This document shows positions 50,380 to 60,256 of a stretch of DNA of 62,000 nt, in pieces (within the stretch, counting starts at the first letter, position 1; every line of letters starts with the position of its first letter). The notes beneath the pieces were generated by a model. The model saw only the letters and a list, made by a program, of their open reading frames with translations, was not told the DNA's origin and made no database searches. The position numbers were made by a program, and so were the translations under genes. The stretch is from Lingula anatina (taxonomy: Eukaryota; Brachiopoda; Lingulata; Lingulida; Lingulidae), in the NCBI RefSeq assembly GCF_001039355.2, contig NW_019774903.1:72526-134525 (forward strand). The letters are read 5' to 3'.

Positions 50380-51116
50380 TTGCAGTAGGCTACGTTATCT
50401 TATCAGCAAAGGTAGTTTGTTTTATGTAAATAAGCAATTGAAAGGTGGAAGTCAGACTCACGAACCTGTGACAAATATCAATATCATGTGCGCTACTGAT
50501 AGCAAAACTGAAATTAATGAAAATTCATTTGTCAAAAGCTACAGAAGAATTAACTTAGATTTACCAGACAAAAATGAAATTGAATCAATAGGTGCATAAA
50601 CAAACCGATACCAAACAGGGCGACGTTTTGTATCAAAAGCGAGTTGGGTGATTGATAAGCCAGTGATTAGCATAAAATAAGTGCATCACGATTAAAACAA
50701 ACAAAAATTGTAGCTCGTCAAAGAGGGAGGGGAGGGAGCTGGGGAGGCGGACTATGATTCAGTGACCAGGTATAATGTCACATGGCGGTGACAGCATGAT
50801 GGAAACTCCTTCCTTTTGCAACTAAGATACCCTATTCAACCTTTTCTGCCCCCCCCCCCCCACCCACCCCTCAAAGGAGAAAAACAACACAGTAACGAGA
50901 GAAAGTTTCCTTCCTTGAGCTGTACATGTATACAGTACAATTGTCTACGGGTGCTCTTTTACATTTTCCAAGCGAAGAGGGGGGGGGGGTCCCATCCTTG
51001 TACTCCCCACCCCCTAACCCTCCCACACACACTAGCAGAATTTAGGATCCGCAAGAGTACTATGTATCTTCAGACCTGATTTTCAATTCCAATATCCAAT
51101 ATTACTCATTTTTCAA
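50380..51116. other. Upstream region of the first TLR
   Basis: About 0.7 kb with no gene. Contains C and G homopolymer runs near 50849 and 50981 and GT/purine-rich stretches. Not matched to the shorter upstream region of the second TLR, suggesting an insertion here or a deletion there. Confidence 0.6.
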
Positions 51117-51310
51117 GTTGATAAAGTTTAAATGTTTAAAAGTGGATAATTTCCATCTCTTTCAGCACTGCTGAAAATAGATAAGTTGACTCACTACTAT
51201 CGATGTCACTTCTGCTTCCTCTAAGATTAAAAACACGTGTATAATCCAACCATTTAAAAAAGGAAGGTGTGGGAATTCCCCGCCATTTAGCTAACTTGAC
51301 AGGAATAATT
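51117..51310. repeat. Duplicated TLR flank, block P1 copy 1, with TGACTCA and GCTTCCTCT
   Basis: Aligns with 56827-57065 upstream of the second TLR (shared stretches AAAGTTTAAATGTTTRAAAG and TTGACTCACTACTATCG). Contains an AP-1-type TGACTCA at 51187-51193 and an ETS-like GCTTCCTCT at 51214-51222. Shorter relatives of this block lie near 52371-52490 and 53095-53190. Confidence 0.75.
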
Positions 51311-51332
51311 AATCCATTGTTTTAGTCGTTAT

Positions 51333-51425
51333 GGATGGTACAGTGGCGATAACTGTGAGAAACTCGCCAGCCCAGTAATGAGAACCATTACAGGCACGCA
51401 AAGTGCTCAGTGCTGTAGATTTGGA
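51333..51425 (-). pseudogene. TLR 5'-end relic
   Basis: GGTACAGTGGCGATAACTGT, AAACTCGCC and AATGAGAACCA match the reverse-strand signal-peptide region of the intact TLR at 56597-56700 and the relic at 57165-57513. Only the first 30 codons or so are recognisable, with indels. It occupies the same place relative to the surrounding duplicated blocks as the 57165 relic. Confidence 0.65.
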
Positions 51426-52250
51426 CAAAAAAACTACACTTTTACTTTTGAAAAGCATTTTCTTTGCAAGCAGCGATTTCTCTCTTTCCAAAAACCCATA
51501 CTTCCTGTTGATAATAAAAGAATATTATAAAGGAATTGCGCAATTTTTTTTTTCGTGGCTCTTGTGAAAATAGAATATTCGAGGTTGACTGTTTTCAATT
51601 CAATGCCTGAGGAATCAGTCCATCAATAGCTTTGAATGGGAGTCAGCCCTTTTTTTTATCACCACCAATCCACAAATGTACTCAACTTGAAATGTCGAAT
51701 GAGAAAAATATCTTTAGGTACTCAATTGAAAACTATGATCAGTCACCAGTTTCATAAAAAACTAATTAATTAATTGATTAACTGAAAAAAAAACGCAAGT
51801 CAGTTCTCCTGCTTAGTTGACTAGGATTTCGATGAGAGCGCTGTAACACTGTTCCAGATAGGGTAAGGTGTGTGCATGTGACCATGTAACGTTGGTAACC
51901 GAGTTCTCAGTCAGGAAAGTTGACTTAAGGTTTTTTTTAATGTGAAACTGGGACCAGGATGACACGTTTGAATATTTCCGTTGAGGCGGGGGTGCAGGGG
52001 AGCACAACAGACACGTGCATCCTTCCCTTTTCATTGGAGATAACCCACTCTTTCCCTGCCCTCCCGACAAATCAAAAGAAGTTTTTCGTCCTTGTGCTCT
52101 ACAAAGAAGTAAATTGTGATCGTGCACTGTTTTACAATAACCAAGCGGAGCGAAGCAAAATATTTTTATTTCATTTTCCTTGCACCCCCCCCCCCCCCCC
52201 AGCAATATTCTGTATCCGCCAGTGCATACTGTATCTCCCAACGTGATCTC
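51426..52250. repeat. Duplicated TLR intergenic blocks P3 and P4, copy 1
   Basis: 51426-51660 aligns with 57527-57780 (shared CATACTTCCTGTTGATAATA) and 51928-52210 aligns with 57797-58080 (shared GTGAAACTGGGACCAGGAT and GTGATCGTGCACTGTTTTAC). No coding region. A C homopolymer at about 52187-52200 marks the end, as in the other copy. Confidence 0.75.
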
Positions 52251-52498
52251 GAATGCCAAATATTATTCATTTTACAGGTCGACAAATTTTTTAAGGTGGA
52301 TGTTCAAATATTCACCCCTCCTATGTCTTTAAACATTGCGGTAACATTGAATGCAGACTGATGGCAGACAAGTAAACTCACTACTATTGCTTTCACTTAG
52401 GCTTCCATTTCTGCTTCATTTTTAGATAAAAAAGAAACTAATAAGATAACGAATGGGATATGTATATAATCGAAACTCGCTGTGATTTTTTCCACAGT

Positions 52499-52765
52499 AC
52501 ATCAATTCAATTCAATTGAATTTATTTCTGTACTGGTACACATATAATCATGACTTTATACAATATTATATAATTACAACAGTACAATTGGTGCATTACC
52601 ATTCTCTAATTGGTAATTGTGTCTTACCATTTTGTGAATGAACAAATATATATCTTTATATAATGAACAGATGCTCTACTTAAATTACTAATAAAATTTT
52701 CAAGCTAAGCGGTAAAATATAACTTCTTGGTTTGATTATAAATTTACTATAAATACAAATTGCAA
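52499..52765. repeat. Unduplicated insert, possibly a dispersed repeat
   Basis: Begins TCAATTCAATTCAATTGAAT and continues AT-rich. It has no match in the corresponding place of the next unit, whereas the DNA on both sides does. That pattern suggests an insertion after the duplication, but the element is not recognised. Confidence 0.4.
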
Positions 52766-53060
52766 AGTACATGGCCACAATCATATGTTACACAATATGG
52801 AGAGATTCAAATTTACAAAGAAGGGGGAAATGGCAGAGATGCCCCCCCCTTCCCCCCCCCCCCCCCCCCGACAATATCTGAAGTTTGTGTACTGATTTGC
52901 AAAGTAAAGATTGTGACAAACGTTTAAAAAACTGGCAAAGGAGAACATTTAAACCATTTAATATGTACATGTTTGATGTGTTACGAAGTTATATTTTTAA
53001 AAGTTGAAAGGAAAATTATACACGAAGATAAATCAGAATTTTCAAAAATCCTAGTACAAA
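52766..53060. repeat. Duplicated TLR intergenic block P5, copy 1
   Basis: Shares ACAATCATATGTTACACAAT and GGAGAACATTTAAAC-type stretches with 58093-58380 and 58996-59310. Includes a C-rich tract of about 26 bases at 52844-52869. Confidence 0.75.
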
Positions 53061-53094
53061 AAGGTAAGCTCAAAAATAAAGCAGGCCGCTAACA

Positions 53095-54167
53095 GATAAG
53101 TTGACTCAATATTATTGTTTTCACTTCTGCTTCCTCTTAGATAAAAAAGGAAGCAATACGATACGTGTATAATCGAAACTCATTGTGATAAAAAAAATAA
53201 AGAAAAGAAAAGAGAGGGGATTTCCCGACATTTAGACCTACTTCCCAGTTATAATTAATTCATCAGTTGGGTTTAGGAAAAAGACAGACCATATTAACTG
53301 CTGTTTAAACATTATGTAGGGGCTTATAACGTAAATAGTTACGAAGAAGTTATATTTAAAAAAGTATAAACGAAAATTATATACAAAATTTAATCAGGAT
53401 TTTCAAAAAAATAAATAAATAAAAAATCCTAGCTTAGGCAAAAAAATCTACATAGTTAGAGTTGTCTTAAATCAAGTTGTGCTGGGATAAGTAAAACATT
53501 GCAGTATTGCATTGCATTTTCCCCTATCAGGACCACACTGATCTTTTTTCCAAATGTATTTACAAATATTCTTCTTGTTAATTCCGTGGAAATTTTTGTA
53601 TAGAGTACATTTTTAAAAAATTATTAAGTGACGGAAATGCAATCAGTGCGCATACCATTTGTTACATATTTAACATTTTAAATAAGGAGTCTGTCTTTGT
53701 AGGAAGAGAGATCTACCCAATAACCGACACATGCATCAGTAAAAGGTTGAATATGCTCAATATTTCAGAAATAGTCGTTCTGTTTTAAGTACCAATCTTA
53801 ACTTTTCTTTTTAAATCGCAAAAATTATGTCACTAAATTTATAATACATTGCAGTATACCCTACCAGGGCCACGTGAGTTTTTTTTTTTTTTTTTCAGAA
53901 TCTATTCACAAATATTTCTCAAGTTAATTCTGTGCACATTTCTCTCTAGGGAGGAAAAAACATATACAGATAACCTCTGGCAGAAAGTACATTCTCACCA
54001 TTTTTGGTATTACAAAAATGTAATCAATGAGCTTGAATTTGTTTGATCCATCCACCTACCTCTCCATCTATCTATCAACAGGGGGCAGAATATGAAGATA
54101 TGAATATCTTTCAAGTAACGACGCATCGCTAAATGCTTGAATATATACGCCGAGCTTCAAACGTGCT
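53095..54167. repeat. 3' flank of the second TLR, homologous to the 3' flank of the third
   Basis: 53223-53480 aligns with 60257-60530 (shared ATTAATTCATCAGTTGGGTT and CGAAAATTATATACAAA) and 54060-54167 aligns with 61140-61274 (shared ATATCTTTCAAGTAACGACG). TGACTCA at 53102-53108 and GCTTCCTCT at 53129-53137 repeat the pair seen at 51187. No gene. Confidence 0.75.
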
Positions 54168-56699
54168 TTAAACGACGCCCTTGTTTCTTTTGAGTGCCAT
54201 TCTTAATTTTTTCCAAAACAGGTCTTGATCTCTTTGGTTGTCAGACCATTCCAAATAACTTTTTGATTTAAATAAATGAAACAAAGTGTCATTCATTTCA
54301 CGAAATGGGATGTCCTCTAACAAAACTAGAACAAGAACGTCTTTACCCTCTTCAAACAAACGCATGCGCGCCATTTTCATTTCAAAGTAACACCAGTTGC
54401 TACGCACGAAATTTCGGGTTATAACTAAAACTGTTTTTCTGCTTTGTGAGATGGATTGGATAATGTTTTCCTCGATGTCTTCACCGGGTAGGAAGTCACG
54501 ATGATGAAGACATAAACGGAGACGGTCTTCCTCGGCTTCTGCGTCTTCTAGATTGGGTCGCAGTTGTCTGTACACCCACTTGTAGTCTTCCTTGCTGAAG
54601 GCCACAAAAGCGTCATATTGATGCCTATCATCTCCGTGAACCTCTTCGTATTCCTTGCGTCTGATTCGTAATTTGTAAAAGAAATACTTAATTTCCCACC
54701 TGTATCTGTAATATACTGCAAAGGCGATAATGATAACGATTACCAGTGAAACAATAACTGACACGAGTGTCAAAATAAATTGAGAAGCACAAATGACTTT
54801 CAAATGTCCAACGATTGCATCAAGTTGTTTAATACTAACGATGCTTCCATTCTTTAGGGTGCATTGATAGTCATCTTGATCGACAAAATGTATTTTTGTT
54901 GTTTGCATCCAGACGAAAAATTGTTCATTTTCACAAATGCACTGCAACGGATTTTCCGCCAAATTTACGACCACATCTGCCAATCTTTCGCGGGATTGAA
55001 CGTCGTCTAATACAGATCTCACTTTGGCATTCAGAGAGTCCAGATTATTGTGTGCGAGATCCAAGAAAGATATGTTATTCAGGTTTAAAGTTAATCCTTC
55101 CGAAGAAAGATAATTGTTTCTCAATACCACTGTCTCTAGTTTTGTATTATTGTTGAACAAAATTGGGGATACCTTTTCCATTTCATTGGAAGATAAATCC
55201 ACGTAAGTCAAATTGACGAGCCACCGAAAAGGACTTAAGTATGAACCATTTCTTATAGTGTCAGAATGTCCGAGTTTATTGTTCTGCAGATGTAAATTTT
55301 GAATTGTAGAAAGATTATATAAGAACGTCTCGCTGATTTTTGAACAGCCGTTACCTGAAAGGTCGAGAGTACGCATCCTTTGAAACGAGTTATCAACTAC
55401 TTCCAATGGTCCGTTCCATTTATACAAATTATCATTTGATAAGTTTAGAAACTTGAGAGACGTAGCATTATGAACAATTATGTGGTTGAGCGGATAATTT
55501 AATCTGTTGTTATTAAAATCGGCTGCCTCTAAATTCGGTGGTCCAGCAAGATTAAACTCGAACTCCTCAAGTCGTAATTGCTGTTTGAAATGTACCACAG
55601 GTTTAGAGCTAGATGTCCAGCTCCAGTTGAGGTACTTCAGGTGCTGCAAATGGCTAAAGTCAATCGCTGGCTTTAGCGCATTAATGATGTTATTGTCTGA
55701 AATCGAGAGAGTTTCTAAATGTTCCACGTACACGTGCATGTTGATATCAATGTCCGATATGTAATTAGAGTCGAGAGTTAAATGTTTTAATGTTGTAATG
55801 TTCTGGAGATAATGAAAAACACGGCTACTGTTCAACATGTAAGTTCTATCTTCTGGAGACGTTGTTGCATTTAATATCAGCCGCTCTAAAGACGAATTTT
55901 GTAGTCCATAAAAGACACCTCCAAGTCTTTTTAATCCAAGATATTTGTTACCTGAAAGATCAAGAGTCTTGATCGTTGGTAGAAAACTAAATGTTAAGTT
56001 ATCGATTTTATACAGTTCACAAAACGCTAGATCGAGATGCTCCAATTGGGAATAACGTAAATTGTAAAAAACATTTTTGCTTAACTTCTTTAGGCTGCAA
56101 GGTCCGTCATCTCCAGAAAAATCCAATAAACGCAACGTTTTAAGAGAAGCGAATCCAGGCCCCAAAACAGAATTCTCCATATTTAGTCCGTCCAGATATA
56201 GTTCTTTTAAACCCGTCAGGTCTTTGAAGGCTGCGTCAGGGTAGTTTTCGTTAGGTTTTGGGTAACGGTTGGTGTTGTTTTTTAGGTCTAACCATTGTAA
56301 TTGGGGCAGATTTTTAAAAACCCCTCGGGGAAATGATTCGTAATCCATGCGTAAGTAGTTAGATCGTACATTCAACACGCGTAAATTAGGGACGTCTACA
56401 AATGCACCCAACTCCAGTGATCCTATGCGATTGTCCGACAGGTTTAGGCGACTTAAATTACGAAGATGAGCGAAATTACCCGACCTTATCCTTGTGATGC
56501 GATTGTAGGATAAATCTATCTCCGTGACATTGGCTGGAATATCCATTGGTACGCCGTACAGCTTACTATCCGAGCAGTTGTAGAGGACTTTCCGGCGCAG
56601 TGAGTCGTCACGTATGGTACAGTGGTGATGACTGTGACAAACTCGCCACCCCAAAGAAGCAGTGATGAGAACCAACAGAGTCAAATTTTTACACAACAT
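54168..56699 (-). CDS. Toll-like receptor, intact single exon (843 aa)
   Basis: Close paralogue of the TLR at 47792, same architecture: hydrophobic signal peptide (1-17), LRRNT-like cysteines, about 20 leucine-rich repeats with many NxS/T sequons, one LRRCT with NPLQCIC, a helix at about 641-664 and a TIR domain from 693 to near the end. The TIR has YDAFVAFS, RDFLPGED and a C-terminal FW. Opens with ATG at 56699 and ends TAA at 54168; no intron is needed. Differences from the first paralogue cluster in the extreme N-terminus, the repeats at about residues 310-400, the membrane helix and the C-terminal tail (KGVV versus KSNC), while the TIR core is almost unchanged. A TATA box lies 59 nt upstream. 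Expected at the cell surface or in endosomes; ligand unknown. Confidence 0.96.
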   Translation of the reverse strand: MLCKNLTLLVLITASLGWRVCHSHHHCTIRDDSLRRKVLYNCSDSKLYGVPMDIPANVTEIDLSYNRITRIRSGNFAHLRNLSRLNLSDNRIGSLELGAFVDVPNLRVLNVRSNYLRMDYESFPRGVFKNLPQLQWLDLKNNTNRYPKPNENYPDAAFKDLTGLKELYLDGLNMENSVLGPGFASLKTLRLLDFSGDDGPCSLKKLSKNVFYNLRYSQLEHLDLAFCELYKIDNLTFSFLPTIKTLDLSGNKYLGLKRLGGVFYGLQNSSLERLILNATTSPEDRTYMLNSSRVFHYLQNITTLKHLTLDSNYISDIDINMHVYVEHLETLSISDNNIINALKPAIDFSHLQHLKYLNWSWTSSSKPVVHFKQQLRLEEFEFNLAGPPNLEAADFNNNRLNYPLNHIIVHNATSLKFLNLSNDNLYKWNGPLEVVDNSFQRMRTLDLSGNGCSKISETFLYNLSTIQNLHLQNNKLGHSDTIRNGSYLSPFRWLVNLTYVDLSSNEMEKVSPILFNNNTKLETVVLRNNYLSSEGLTLNLNNISFLDLAHNNLDSLNAKVRSVLDDVQSRERLADVVVNLAENPLQCICENEQFFVWMQTTKIHFVDQDDYQCTLKNGSIVSIKQLDAIVGHLKVICASQFILTLVSVIVSLVIVIIIAFAVYYRYRWEIKYFFYKLRIRRKEYEEVHGDDRHQYDAFVAFSKEDYKWVYRQLRPNLEDAEAEEDRLRLCLHHRDFLPGEDIEENIIQSISQSRKTVLVITRNFVRSNWCYFEMKMARMRLFEEGKDVLVLVLLEDIPFREMNDTLFHLFKSKSYLEWSDNQRDQDLFWKKLRMALKRNKGVV

Positions 56700-56750
56700 G
56701 CTCAGTGTGTCGAGTTTGTCAGAAACTATTTCCTTTTGAAAAGCGATTCT

Positions 56751-56758
56751 CTTTTATA
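56751..56758 (-). promoter_or_regulatory. TATA box of the second TLR
   Basis: TATAAAAG on the minus strand, first T 59 bases before the ATG at 56699, the same distance as in the first TLR. It predicts a leader of only about 25-30 nt. Confidence 0.7.
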
Positions 56759-56826
56759 GCAGAGTTTAGCTAACGAATGCGTTTCCAATATTTCAAGTGT
56801 TAATAAAGGAATAAAAGAAGAGAATT

Positions 56827-57065
56827 TTAAGCTGACAAAGTTTAAATGTTTGAAAGTGGATAATCAATTTCAATGTCTTTCAACACTGCTGAAAAAGAGA
56901 TAGGTTGACTCACTACTATCGCTGTCACTTCTGCTTCCTCTTAGATAAAAAAGAAACCACTAAGATAACCAATAAAGTACTTACATAATCAAACTGTTTA
57001 AAAAAGGAATGATTGGGGATTTCCCCGCCATGAAGCTTCACTTGTCAGGAATAATAAATCCATTG
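56827..57065. repeat. Duplicated TLR flank, block P1 copy 2, with TGACTCA and GCTTCCTCT
   Basis: Counterpart of 51117-51310. TGACTCA at 56906-56912 and GCTTCCTCT at 56933-56941 are kept, about 150 and 180 bases upstream of the TATA box of the second TLR, a plausible promoter-proximal position. Confidence 0.75.
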
Positions 57066-57164
57066 TTAAAGCGTAGGGTAAAACGCGGAAGATGTTCACC
57101 TAAAAATAATTTAGTCGCAGAACTATTAAAATATGCCCCCCTTCAGTAAATAAAAATAAAAATT

Positions 57165-57513
57165 GACAGGTTTGTGAAAACACCCCGAGGAAATTGACTC
57201 GTAATTCTTATGTAAGTAGTTAGATCGAAGATTCAACATGCGTAGATAGGGATAGGACGTCTACAAATGCACCTAACTTCAGTAATCCTATGCGTTTGTC
57301 CGACTGGTCTAGGCGACTAAGATTACGAAGATGAGCAAAATTACCTAGCCTTATCCTCATGATTCGATTGTAGGATAAATCTATCTCCATGACATTGGCT
57401 GGACTATCTACTGGTAGCCTACGCAGTGAGTCGTCAAGGATGTTACGATGGTGATGACAGTGACAAACTCGCCACCCCAAAGACCCAGTGATGAAAACCA
57501 ATAGAGTCAAGCT
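57165..57513 (-). pseudogene. TLR pseudogene: 5' end only, start lost
   Basis: Reads LTLLVFITGSLGWRVCHCHH and then SPANVMEIDLSYNRI and GNFAHLRNLSRL in frame with the N-terminus of the intact TLRs. The initiating ATG and next codons are replaced by unrelated sequence. About 13 codons including the second LRRNT cysteine are deleted, and the frame shifts near 57250. Similarity stops abruptly at about 57165, roughly codon 125 of a normal TLR; LRRs beyond that, the helix and the TIR are all absent. Not expected to make a receptor. Confidence 0.85.
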
Positions 57514-57526
57514 ACGTGGTTTCTGC

Positions 57527-58080
57527 TGTAGACATGGACAAAAACTAAGCTATTACTTTTGAAAAGCAATTTTCTTTTCTAGCAGCGATTTTCTCTCTTT
57601 CCAAAACCCCATACTTCCTGTTGATAATAAAACAATATTATGAAGGATTCGCGCAGTTCTTTTTTTTTTTTTTTTTCATAGCTCTCTTGAAAAAAAAATA
57701 TTTGAGGTTGACTAGGTTTTTAATTCAGTGCGTGCAGAATCAGTATCAATAGCTTTGAGTAGGAATCATTCAGTTTTTTTTACCACCAATCTACAAGTTT
57801 TTTTGTGAAACTGGGACCAGGATAACCCGTTTGAATGCAGTAAAATACAATCCCGTGGGGGTGGGGGCGCAGGGGACACCTTTTCATAGAAGATAACCCT
57901 TCTCATTCTTTCACTGCCCCCCTCCTTCAAAGAAAAATAAATGGAAAAAAGTAGACAAATCAAAAGAAGCTTTTCATCCCTGATCTCTACATACTAGTTG
58001 GTGATCGTGCACTGTTTTACATAAACCGAGCGGAGCGAGGCAAAATATCATTTACCTTGCATCCCCCCCCTCCCCCCAGC
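57527..58080. repeat. Duplicated TLR intergenic blocks P3 and P4, copy 2
   Basis: Counterpart of 51426-52250 in the same order and orientation, ending in a C-rich tract (58063-58077). No gene. Confidence 0.75.
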
Positions 58081-59770
58081 AAATCGTGAAGCACACGGTC
58101 ACAATCATATGTTACACAATTTGGAGCGATTTAGATTGACAAGGAAGGGAGAAATGGCACAGATCCCCCCCCCCCCAAAAAAAAAAAAAATTTGTCTACT
58201 GTTTCGCAAAGTGATGATTGTGACAAACAATTAATCAATTTTTAATGAAATCCTGGCGAAGGAGAACATTTAAACTATTTAAACAATATGTATGATGTGT
58301 TACGAAGTTACATTTTTTAAAGTTTCAAGGAAAATTATACACGAAGACCAATAGGAATTAAATGAAGTATTAGTACAAAAAGGAAACTAAAAAAAAAGTT
58401 TAAGTTGTCTAAAATCGAGTGAAATTGTATAGCGTTAGTTATGATATATAGAAAAAGTTTATTTTGGTTTGGTCGTAATCCCTGTAACATCTTTAATTTG
58501 CCACTGAAATACGAAGGGGATAGATAAAAAGAGAGTATCTGACGTGAAAATAACACTTAATACATCAACAAGGTAAAGATGAACTCGTATAAACCTATTC
58601 AAAATTATTTCTTCAGCAGAAGCAATGCTTTAACTCCAAAAATAAATCGATAACGATTCAGTGGGGTTTCCCCTGTACCGCTACTTCTTCCTTGTTTCTG
58701 AATGGGAAACTACTCTACGTCAAGTATAACAACTATATTGGCATTTGACAGTCTTTTTCCTTATCGTTTTTGTTTGCTTTGCAAACTAGATCAGGAATGA
58801 TACCCCAGTATATAACAGGTTAATAGGTGAGCGGCAAAACCCCAAAAAGTGCTTTATTTAAGGAGTTTAGTGTCCCTTTTATACACAGACCTGAATTATA
58901 TATCATTTGAAAGCTCAGAGTCTGCTGGTAAAAGTTAGCCATGATGTGGAAATGGCAANCCATTCCCCCCCCCCCCCCCCAGCAAATCGTGAAGCTCACG
59001 GTCACAATCATATGTTACACAATTTGGAGCGATTAAGATTGACAAGGAAGGGAGAAATGGCAGAGATTCCCCCCCCCCCCGACAATACCCCCCCTCCCCC
59101 CGACAATATCCAAAATTTGTCTACTGTTTCGCAAAGTGAAGATTGTGACAAACAATTAATCAATTTTTAAAGAAATCCTGGCGAAGGAGAACATTTAAAC
59201 TATTTAAACAATATGTATGATGTGTTACGAAGTTACATTTTTTAAAGTTTCAAGGAAAATTATACACGAAGACCAATAGGAATTAAATGAAGTCTTAGTA
59301 CAAAAAGGAAACTAAAAAAAAATACTTAACAATTGTATAGTTTAAGTTGTCTAAAAACGAGTGAAGTTGTATAGCGTTAGTTATGATATATAGAAAAAGT
59401 TTATTTTGGTTTGGTCGTAATCCCTGTAACAACTTTAATTTGCCACTGAAATACGAAGGGGATAGATAAAAAGAGAGTATCTGACGTGAAAATAACACTT
59501 AATACATCAACAAGGTAAAGATGAACTCGTATAAAGCTATTCAAAATTATTTCTTCAGCAGAAGCAATGCTTTAACTCCAAAAATAAATCGATAACGATT
59601 CAGTGGGGTTTCCCCTGTACCGCTACTTCTTCCTTGTTTCTGAATGGGAAACTACTCTACGTCAAGTATCGAATAACAACTCTATTGGCATTTGACAGTC
59701 TTTTTCCTTATCGTTTTTGTTTGCTTTGCAAACTAGATCAGGAATAATACCCCAGTATATAACAGGTTAA
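58078..59770. repeat. Local tandem duplication of about 0.9 kb (two copies)
   Basis: AGCAAATCGTGAAGC starts at 58080 and again at 58981, and similarity continues through GGAAAATTATACACGAAGAC and TTCAGTGGGGTTTCCCCTGT to AGATCAGGAAT near 58797 and 59750. Both copies contain C homopolymers and have no ORF of interest. A single N at 58959 is an ambiguous call beside one homopolymer. The related single copy at 52766 lacks this doubling. Confidence 0.85.
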
Positions 59771-59805
59771 GTTCAGCGTCAAAATATTACAGACGCAAAC
59801 ATAAG

Positions 59806-59929
59806 GTATGACCCTGGCCCCAAATTAGTTTTCCCTCCATTTGGGTCTTTTTTAAATTTAATTTAATTTAATTCAATTTTTAGAATTTTTTCATACTTGA
59901 GCCCTGTGCACTGTTTTGGAAAAGAGGGG

Positions 59930-59970
<41 letters not shown>

Positions 59971-60252
59971 NNNNNNNNNNNNNNNNNNNNNNNNNNNNNN
60001 NNNNNNNNNNNNNNNNNNNNNNNNNNNNNNNNNNNNNNNNNNNNNNNNNNNNNNNNNNNNNNNNNNNNNNNNNNNNNNNNNNNNNNNNNNNNNNNCCAAA
60101 AAAAAGGGTTTCCCCCGGCCCCAAATTTTTTTTCCCCCCCTTTTGGTTTTTTTTTAAATTTAATTTATTTATTTAATTTTTTAAATTTTTTTTTCTTTGG
60201 CCCCTTGCCCGTTTTTTGAAAAAAGGGGGGTCCCCCCCCCCCCCCCCCCCCC
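59806..60252. other. Assembly gap (125 N, 59971-60095) with a degraded echo on its right side
   Basis: Left of the gap: GGCCCCAAATTAGTTTTCCC, then a TTTAAATTTAATTTAATT stretch, then GCCCTGTGCACTGTTTTGGA and a C run. Right of the gap the same order reappears with homopolymers stretched and other bases lost (GGCCCCAAATTTTTTTTCCC ... GCCCGTTTTTTGAAAAAAGG and a C run). This looks like a low-quality read end joined to itself across a poly-C tract, not a biological duplication. Confidence 0.75.
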
Positions 60253-60256
60253 ACCC

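Noticed and set aside
48517-55764. Plus-strand ORFs of 70-110 codons inside both TLR genes
   Set aside because: They are antisense shadows of the TLR coding sequence. Their similarity to each other follows from the similarity of the TLRs.
60096-60252. Real tandem duplication across the N gap
   Set aside because: The right copy differs from the left almost only by stretched homopolymers and lost single bases, which points to base-calling error.
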